Shown here: positions 56,644 through 64,000 of the stretch, in pieces | Position numbering within the stretch: the first letter of the stretch is position 1 | Layout of the letters: every line of letters starts with the position of its first letter | DNA from: Deroplatys truncata | Taxonomy: Eukaryota; Arthropoda; Insecta; Mantodea; Mantidae | Reading direction: 5' to 3' | Assembly: GCA_030765065.1 (NCBI GenBank) | Contig: CM060989.1 | Location: forward strand, 55,132,001-55,196,000 | Length of the DNA: 64,000 nucleotides | Notes under the pieces: generated by a model | The model's database searches: none | The model's input: the letters and a program-made list of their open reading frames with translations, nothing else | What the model was told of the DNA's origin: nothing | Position numbers and translations under genes: made by a program

Positions 56644-57677
56644 TCGTATGTGTTAAACTCATATGACTTTCTCTACTCTTGTACAAACTATTTTTACAAA
56701 CGCTTATTCTCCATATGCTTCATGTTAATCGAGAAATCGAGATGTTAATCTTATTGCTAATTTTCTTGTAGATGCAAGGGGAATATGGTAGGTTTTAAGC
56801 GATAGTCAAATATTTTTAAGAGCTGGTTGCTATGTGGAGTATTCCATTCTCTCTGTATTACCAGGACAAAAACATTAATAACGAATTTGAGAAAAAGTAT
56901 AAGTATTGGAATATTTAGGGGAATAACAAGCAATGTCTCGAAAATGGTTCACTCAACAACAAAAAATGTATATGACATAAATTGTGTATTTTAACGCGAT
57001 CTACATTTTTTGTGTAGTAATATTTTGTCTATCTCTTATGGTTTACCAGTTATGCAAAAGTCGTTCACAATGAAGAATACTTTTGGAGACATTCCCAGAA
57101 AATTCGAGATATACATTTCATTTGTCATGAAAATATCTTAAACATATGATATTTTAATCAAAATCGTTAGAGCCATTTTTGAAAAAATTAAAATGTTCGA
57201 AAAATGTTCCATGTAAAGGGTAATCTAGGGTGGGGGGATTTTCTTGAAAACCTTCGTGTCGCATCTCTGAAAGATACTGAACCTAAATACCAAGTTTGGT
57301 GTTTATCCGATTGTTCGTTTCTGAGTTATGCTGTTCACAGACAGACACACACACAGACACATACATGGACAAGTTTCCAAAAATGCTTTTTCGAGAAAAT
57401 AAGAAATTTCGAAAAATGTTCCATGTAAACTGTAGTTTGGGGTAGCAGGATTTTCTTGAAAATCTTTGTGTCGCATCTTTGAAAGATACTGTTTCGTTTT
57501 TTAGTTATGCTTTTCACAAACACACAGACAGACACACCCACGGACCTTTTCCTAAAAGTGCTTTTTTTGGATTCAGGGAGTCTCAAAACATATAGTTCCG
57601 GTGAAATCTCGGTATCGAAGTTTTGGGTGGAATACAATACTTCCCCTACTTACTATACGTAGTAGAGTAAGTAAAAA
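56644..57677 (+). mobile_element. H element with partial internal R duplication
   Basis: Starts TCGTATGTGTTAAACTCATA and ends GTAGAGTAAGTAAAAA. After its CA tract (57345) it restarts at CGAGAAAATAAGAAATTTCG (about 57392) and repeats the second half of R with a second CA tract, then a normal end. It is a local tandem duplication at a T-run. Confidence 0.9.
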
Positions 57678-57906
57678 AACTTGCTGCAGTGGCTACACAA
57701 CTGTATTGCACATGGTGTAAACAAGGCGCTGTGCCGTGTAGGATTTAGACACATTTGGCGTTCCAGATATGACTCATTTTCTTTGTCCCCGGGTGTACAT
57801 AACTTTTTATGTCTAATTCACACAGATATATGGTAATTAATTGTTCTTTCACACAAGCCGTGTGCAGGACAAGGTTCAAAATGTAGAATCAGTTTGAAAA
57901 ATTCAG
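57678..57906. other. unassigned sequence
   Basis: Nothing recognised. Confidence 0.4.
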
Positions 57907-58095
57907 TGCCATAGCCGGAAATTGAACCACGGATCTTCTGGTTGCTCTAACCAGCACGGTTTACCGCAGAAAAAATGCGAGTCAGTTGGGGAATTAAATG
58001 TCGTGCCGGCATGTTGCCATGGCTGCTCAGTTGGTTAGAGTAACCAGACGGAAACCAGAGGATCCGTGGTTCAATTCCCGACTATGGCATTAGAT
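57907..58095. repeat. inverted pair of tRNA-like SINE heads (S6)
   Basis: 57907-57953 on the minus strand and about 58031-58090 on the plus strand share GGTTAGAG..AACCAGA, GATCCGTGGTTCAATT and CTATGGCA. Each has a box-B-like GTGGTTCAATT. They face each other across about 80 bp, so a transcript through both could form a long hairpin. Confidence 0.75.
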
Positions 58096-58790
58096 TTGAT
58101 TGTACCTTTCCACTCGGGTATAAATAATCTCATTATTACTTCTTCCTCTTTCTCTTTAGTCATTAATACTGCTTCCATTTTCCTGCGCTCTATATTTAAT
58201 AAGCCTAATATGTGAATATTTTAAAACCGCATAGAAATAATAGTGGGAAAAAAGTTTAATTAAGGACTTCTGACTTTCAGAAATTTTATTTAAAATGCTG
58301 AAAAATGAAACACGAACATTTTTCGACAAATACACAGGAGCTAAGCGCAAAAGAAAATAAGAAATAATAGTTCACAAATTCTCGTATTTCTTAGGCTTCA
58401 TATTAATTTTGGACCGGTAAAATGTATGAATTTAAGTATCTCTCCTTCCATGGGATTTATTTTAACGTTCAAGAGCGTAATGTACTTTCTTGGTTTTTGT
58501 GCGAATGATTCTGCATACCCGCATTGCTCGATCCTGGTACCCCCATGATCGCGGTTTTAACCATCGGACGCTTCTGATAGATTTACTGCAACCGCAATCC
58601 TACAATAATTTATGACACAGAATAGGGTTTTAGAAAAAGATGTAACAGACATACAAATTTGGCGATCCGTAGCACCTCCGTTAGGCATTTATTCTTCTGT
58701 TGACTAAGTTTTAAGTAACGGAATAATATTTTAATACAATATATCTGTGAAAATCTAAAATCCACTACTTTCTTCTGATTGCTTTAACTT
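58096..58790. other. unassigned AT-rich sequence
   Basis: Nothing recognised. Confidence 0.4.
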
Positions 58791-59580
58791 TTTACTTTCT
58801 CTGCCATGACCAAGTAAGTAGATAAGGTATTAATTCCACTTAAAAATTTGATACTGAAATTTCATCTGAAATACATGATTCGAGGTCCTCTGAACAAAAA
58901 AAGCCTTTTTACAAAACGACTCGTGTGTGTATGTGTTTTATGAAAAAATGAAAGTTCAGATAAAAACCAAACTTGGTATTTAGATTCAGTGCCTTTCAAA
59001 GATTCGACACGAAAATTTTCAATAAATCCCCCCACCCAAACTATCCCATACGTGGAACATTTTACGAAATTGTTTATTTTTCTAAAAAATGCCTCTAACA
59101 ATTTTGATTAAAATACCATATATTAAAGATATTTCCACAAAAATAAAATGTATATCTTGAATTTTCTGGGAACAGCCTATCAAGTCCTCTTCATCCGGAA
59201 GGAGTTTATGACTGATAAATGGGACGAAAACATACTACACAAGAAACGTAGATCTCTTTAAAACATACAACTTATTTCAAATAACGTTTTCGTGGTATCA
59301 GCCATTTCCGAGATATCCGTTATTATTGGTTCGAATTGCTCAATACTTAGTCATTATTTTAAAGTCCTGTCGATTTTCAGTTGTTTCTCGCGATGTCATG
59401 GATGTCATGTCGATATTCCCTTTGTATCCATAACCAAATGTATAATTCAGCTATTTCCGGATAGGTTTATCTCAATTAAAATGAAGTAGATAGGAAGATA
59501 AACTTTTGTAGGAATAATTCGTATACCACTTAATAAGGAATCGAGGGTAGAGAAGGTAATATGAATTTAATACATGAGAT
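58791..59580 (-). mobile_element. H element, old subfamily H2
   Basis: Minus strand from CATGTATTAAATTCATATTA (59580) to GCAGAGAAAGTAAAAA (58791). Diverged: the terminal hairpin is decayed (ACTTGGTCATGGCAG). H2 blocks such as TCTCGGAAATGGCTGATACC are present. Confidence 0.83.
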
Positions 59581-59980
59581 TTTCTTAATTATACTCCTCT
59601 CTGTTCCAAAGAGACAAATATAAGGTTTATTGATATCATATATTAAATGTCCGCTCCAGTGAAAACTCTTTTGAAGTCTAAAGCATTTAATTCCCAAATG
59701 TCTACGTATCTACAATAGATCATAAGATATATAATTTTTTTTCGCAGTATAACAAAGTAATGTAGTACAAGGAAGGGTAAATTTTAGCAGAGTGTTATTC
59801 TTGTTTTCTGTGTAGATGTCTCCTGTCAGTGCATAAACGAAAGGCTAATCAATACATTCAACACATATAATTGAGAAGGATTGGCATTTTATGTATGATA
59901 CCTGAGATATTAACCACTTCTGTTCAACTTTTAACATCGTGTCTTGCTGGTAGCCAGACTTTACCGCCATTCTGCGATAA
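59581..59980. other. unassigned AT-rich sequence
   Basis: Nothing recognised. Confidence 0.4.
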
Positions 59981-59982
59981 TA

Positions 59983-61183
59983 TGAGGGGCATTCAAATGA
60001 AACCTGGTCAGTGCGTCTAACTTTGCATTACACGTAAGGTGGCACCATCTATTGGTAGAGCGACTGCAGCGTGCACAACGTTTGACATGAAGGCTAGTAA
60101 GCAGGAACAACGAGGAGTGATTAGGAGGGAGGGAGTTCGAGGCCATGAAATGTATTGACGGATGAAGGCTGTGTACGGTGGGTACAGTCTTGTGTCGTTC
60201 AAGTGTGGTGGAATGGCGCAAAATATTCCTTGAGGGGCGCGAGTTACTGGAAGACGATGCTCGTCCTGGACAGGCTCATCGTGTCATCACATCTGAAATG
60301 ATTGCGGAAGTGAATGCATTAGTCTTGGACAACCGCAGAATCACCGTGGACGAATCTGTTACTGGGTATTAGCGTGGACACCATTCACACCATAATGCAT
60401 CAACACTTGAAATTTCGAAAAGTTTGTAGCAGTGGGTTCCCCACCAACTGACCGCCGAACAGCGCAATACTCGCATGGCGCTTTCTTTGAGTCATCTGCA
60501 ACGTTATCATGAGGAGGAACACAGCTTTCTGCCGCATATTGTCACTGGTGACGAAACATGGTGTCACCATTTTGGACCGGAAAGCAAGTGTCAGAGCAAG
60601 CAGTGGAAACACGCGACTTCACCACCTCCAAAGGAATCAAAGGCCGTGCACACCAGATCTGGTAAGGTCATGATGTCCTTTTTTGACCACAAGGGCCCAC
60701 TGCCTGTCGAGTTCCTGGAATGGGGAACCACCATCAATGCCCAGCGTTATCAAGCCACTTTACAGAACCTTAGACAAGACATCAAGTCGAAACGCCCAGA
60801 CATGCTGTCCAATGGCGTTATTCTCCTGCATGATAATGCCCACCCACACACTGCTAACATGGTGAAGACGACATTGCAGCAGTTTCGATGGGAACCGCTG
60901 GAACATCTACCGTATAGTCCAGACCTTTCACCGTGTGACTTTCATGTTTATGGACCTCTAAAACAAGCTATTCGCGGACATCGATTCACAACGGACGACG
61001 AAGTGTGTGAATGGATCCAGGCCTGGATCCGACAGCAGCCTACTAGCTTCTTCAAAGATGAAATCGACCGGCTAGTGTCGCAATGGGATAAACGTGCCAA
61101 CAGTTTTGGCGACTATTTTTGGGTTAATAAAACCGTTACCTTTACTTTACACAAGTGACCGGGTTTCATTTGAATGACCCTTA
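59983..61183 (+). mobile_element. mariner element M2
   Basis: 1,201 bp flanked by TA (59981-59982 and 61184-61185). The left end TGAGGGGCATTCAAATGAAA and the complement of the right end TAAGGGTCATTCAAATGAAA match over about 30 bases into the CCxGGTCA region. It is distinct from M1, M3 and M4. Confidence 0.95.
60087..61158 (+). pseudogene. mariner transposase, decayed (M2)
   Basis: The N-terminus from the ATG at 60087 (MKASKQEQRGVIR) is broken by a stop and frameshifts. SSVVEWRKIFLEGRELLEDD lies at 60187-60246, then another shift before TIHTIMHQHLKFRKVC. From 60475 to 61158 the frame is open for 227 codons. It contains VTGDETWCHHFGPE (first Asp), LLHDNAHPHT (second) and YSPDLSPCDFHVYGPLK (third), with exactly 34 residues between the second and third Asp. 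It ends naturally after FTLHK. The catalytic core looks intact; the DNA-binding half does not. Confidence 0.95.
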
Positions 61184-61314
61184 TACAATTAGAGCTACTT
61201 GGATTATAAGCAAACCAAAGTACAAAACGTGGTAATGGATAAGAAAACTATTGTCTCTCCTTCGGCAGAAGCACACACATAGAGTTCTTTAAATTGTACA
61301 ATTTTTAAAAACAA

Positions 61315-62992
61315 AATCTTCATGCTACACTCACATGGCTTCCTCTACTCTCTATCGCTTATTAGTGGTATACAATTTATTCTTACGAAAGTTTATCTTC
61401 CTGTCTACTTCTTTTTAATCGAGATAAATCTTTGCAGAAATACCTGCGTTACACATTTCTTATAAATACAAAGACAACAGCGAGAGTCAAATGTTTAAGA
61501 ACTGGACGTCATACGCTGGCCTTAGAATTCCTTACTGTTTCCATGACATCGCGAGAAACATTTGAAAATCAACACAACTTTAAAAGAATGGCTACGTATT
61601 GAACAATTCGAACCATTAGTAACGGATATCTCGGAAGTGGCTGATGCCATAAAACAAAACTTAATTGAAATAAATTGTGTGTTTTAAAGAGATCTGCACG
61701 TCTTCGTCTATAGTTTAACGTTCACCACAGTTATGCAAGATTGTATACATTTTCTACCGAATGAAGAGGACTTCACAAGCTATTCCCAGAAAATTAAGAT
61801 ATACATTTTATTTGCCACCTATTTTAATAAAAATTGTTAGCGCCATTTTACAGTAAATCAAAAAATTCGGAAACTGCTCCATGTAAAGGGTAATTTTGGG
61901 TGGGAGATTTTCTTTAAAATCTTCGTGTCGCATCTTTGGATGGTACTGAACGTAAATACCAAGACTGGTATTTAACCAGTTAGTTTTTAAGTCATGCTGT
62001 TCATAGACAAACACACACGGACCTTCTTACTCGCTCTACTACGTATAGTAAGTAGGGAAAGTATTGCACTCCACCCAAAAATTCGTAACCGAGATTTCAC
62101 CAGAAATAATGTTTTAAGGCTCCCTGATTCCAATAAAGCACTTTTAGGAAAAGGTCCGTGAGTGTGTCTGTCTGAGTGTTTGTGAAAAGCATAACTAAAA
62201 AACGAAACAGTATCTTTCAAAGATGCGACACAAAGATTTTCAAGAAAATTCTGCTACCCCAGACTACAGTTTACATGAAACATTTTTCGAAATTTCTTAT
62301 TTTCTCGAAAATAGCTTTAAACGATTTTGATTGAAATATCATATATTTAAGATATTTTCATGGCAAATAAGATGTATATCATGAACTTTCTGGGAATGTC
62401 CCCAAAAGTACTCTTCTTTCTGAATGGCTTTTGCATAACTGGTAAACCGTAAGAGATAGCCAATTTTTTCTACAACAAAAAATGTAGAGCCCGTTAAAAC
62501 ACACCATTTATGTCATACACATTTAATTTTGTCGAGTGAAAACCATTTCCGAAATATTCCTTGTTATTTGTTTGAATTTTCCAATACTTATACTTTTTCT
62601 CAAATGGGAATTCGTTATTCGTTTTTTTATGTCCTGGTAATGCAAAGAAAATGGAATGCTCCACATAGCAACCAGCTCTTAAAAGATTTTACTATCGCTT
62701 AAAGCCTACCATATTCCCCTTGTATCTACAAGAAAATTAGCAATAAGATAGAGTCTGCAAATGTTTATCTCGATTAACATGAAGTAGATGGAGAATAAGC
62801 GTTTGTAAAAATAGTTTGTACAAGAGTAGATAAATGTGAGTGTAATACATCAGGGTTTTTTTTAAGAAAAAGGATTCTTTTTTTATTCAAGGGGCCTCAA
62901 AACATGCATTTCCGGTGAAATCTCGACATCTAATTTTTGGATGGCATGCAATACTTTTTTACTTACTATGTACGTTGTAGAGGAAGTAAAAA
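61315..62992 (+). mobile_element. H element, H2, interrupted by a minus H1 copy
   Basis: H2 sequence runs from CTTCATGCTACACTCACATG (about 61317) to the CA tract at 62025. It resumes at about 62861 (AAGGATTCTTTTTTTATTC, then CATGCATTTCCGGTG) and ends GTAGAGGAAGTAAAAA at 62992. The break lies at the T-run after the CA tract, the same place as in the H3 copy at 39.6 kb. Confidence 0.87.
62026..62854 (-). mobile_element. H element, L-R form, inserted in H2
   Basis: Minus strand: starts CTGATGTATTACACTCACAT (62854) and ends with the CTACTTACTATACGTAGTAG hairpin at about 62036. L contains the GAGATAAACATTTGCAGAC variant also seen at 37.4 and 54.5 kb. It is younger than its H2 host. Confidence 0.9.
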
Positions 62993-63424
62993 TAGCTTAA
63001 TCACAATACAAGAACAATTGTTATTAGCAAAGTCCAGTACTTGACAGTTTTCTTACCACTTCCTATATAACCCTGGATGTATTTTCGCGGGCGAAACTGC
63101 GTTGTCATGGCAACCCTGCGTTGTAGAATGCACATGTAATTGATTACTAGTGGGATTAAAATCTGCTAATCATTCGACATAACAATGGTTATTGCCCTGA
63201 AACAATGCCTTTATTGAGGGACCAAAGAACTGGAATCGCCGGTCATGTACCTTAACCCTTTGCTAAACGGTATCTTTTGGTTTCGCTTTGCCTGCAACCT
63301 CTTTAATATTACCATTGCCAGTCTTTCAACAGCATAATGATGTATATGTGCCCGGAATAGGACCTATTCCAAGTGAAGCCGACACAAAGAATGTTTAATG
63401 GTAACTGTCTTGTATTTTGAAGAA
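62993..63424. other. unassigned sequence
   Basis: Nothing recognised. Confidence 0.4.
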
Positions 63425-64000
63425 GATGGTTTTGTTACGTTATTTTTTTACCACGCTTTGGGCGTCAATTTGAACTAGTTTGTATTGAAGGAGTTTTGTT
63501 ATATTTCAACTGTTGGGGAGCCGAACTTGTAGTAGTTGCAACCGCACGTATATTAAACCGTTTCCGGTAGCCTTCGCTCCAAATGTGTTTTTACTGTTTC
63601 TTTAAATATTATATTTATGTTTGCCTCGGCTGCGTCAGTATTATTGTTAGAGACACGTTTCTCTTAGCAGGGTTTTGGTGCGACAAGAATGCAGGCTTAC
63701 ACAGATTATAATTTTACTTCACTCCTTTTATTAATGCTTGATACGATTTAAATAACACTTCACTGATAGAGAGCTGTGAGATTCTTTTATTAATTAATTA
63801 CACTTTTTAACACGTAAACTTATTTTTCGGCTCACACGTATACATATTATATTTCTTGAGGACGCACAAGCAACGCATCCAGTTATGAGCACTGTCTGCA
63901 GGCAACTGAATAGATTTCAACCGTCTAAACTTGTAAATGTCTGTATTCAAGTCTCTGGTTGGCTATTCCTAATCCAATAGAATACATACATTTAACTAAA
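63425..64000 (-). repeat. repeat family A, copy 4, cut by window edge
   Basis: The reverse complement matches copies 1 and 3: GCCCAAAGCGTGG and the tandem-like CTACTACAAGTTCGGCTCCC, the GACGCAGCCGAGGCAAAC block at about 63620, and CTCACAGCTCTCTATCAGTG near 63765-63784. Its start lies beyond 64000. Confidence 0.82.

Noticed and set aside
31965..57428. Repeated open frames with sequence like KYQVWCLSDCSFLSYAVH or IFGWNTILPLLTIRSRES
   Set aside because: They recur in both strands and several frames of the same H repeat, end at variable points, and follow the repeat rather than a start codon. They are chance frames in a non-coding element.

Overview
This window looks like eukaryotic, almost certainly insect, repeat-dominated DNA. 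There are no operons, ribosome-binding sites or prokaryotic genes. I see no intact host gene, and no intact transposase or reverse transcriptase either. The mix of several decayed mariner lineages, Jockey/I-type LINE fragments, tRNA-derived SINEs and a very abundant AT-rich non-coding repeat points to a large insect genome. A cockroach- or termite-like polyneopteran is my best guess; it is an inference from repeat character, not proven by any gene here.

The dominant component is one repeat family, called H here. About 30 copies or fragments on both strands cover roughly a third of the window by my own sum of intervals. A full copy starts TCTGATGTGTTACACTC and ends GTAGAGAAAGTAAAAA. It carries a shared 12-bp inverted motif (ACTTTCTCTACT) set asymmetrically near the two ends, a small hairpin at the 3' end and an internal (CA)n tract. 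This recalls non-autonomous Helitron2/Helentron-type elements (HINE/DINE-like). It is built from two modules: L (about 230 bp) and R (about 650 bp). Forms L-R, L-R-R and L-L-R all occur, and three independent copies have L-R-R. Younger copies (H1) sit in homopolymer runs of older, diverged copies (H2, H3).

Layout: 0.5-0.9 kb SINE; 1.7-2.9 kb mariner M1a (-); 3.3-11.7 kb two inverted pairs of long repeats (family B outside, family A inside) flanking mariner M3, with a LINE scrap and H copies; 11.7-15 kb a MITE carrying a transposase N-terminus, and a LINE ORF1 fragment; 15-20.6 kb SINEs and H copies; 21.5-24 kb LINE 3' end, family A, LINE ORF1 with zinc knuckles; 24.4-26.6 kb an IS630/Tc1-mariner-like transposase pseudogene split by a LINE and a SINE; 27-28.2 kb M1b (-); 29.3-30.4 kb LINE reverse transcriptase; 30.9-31.3 kb an unassigned coding-like segment (-); 31.4-42.7 kb H copies, nested SINEs and mariner M4; 43-46.4 kb a SINE and a putative DNA transposon with symmetric AACATGTT sites; 47-52 kb H copies and SINEs; 52.5-54.3 kb LINE reverse transcriptase interrupted by mariner M1c; 54.5-63 kb H copies, an inverted tRNA-like pair and mariner M2; 63.4-64 kb family A, running off the edge.

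The parts do not form a pathway. Their value is as a stratified record of insertions: nesting and target-site duplications give relative ages, and several empty-versus-filled comparisons can be made within the window.
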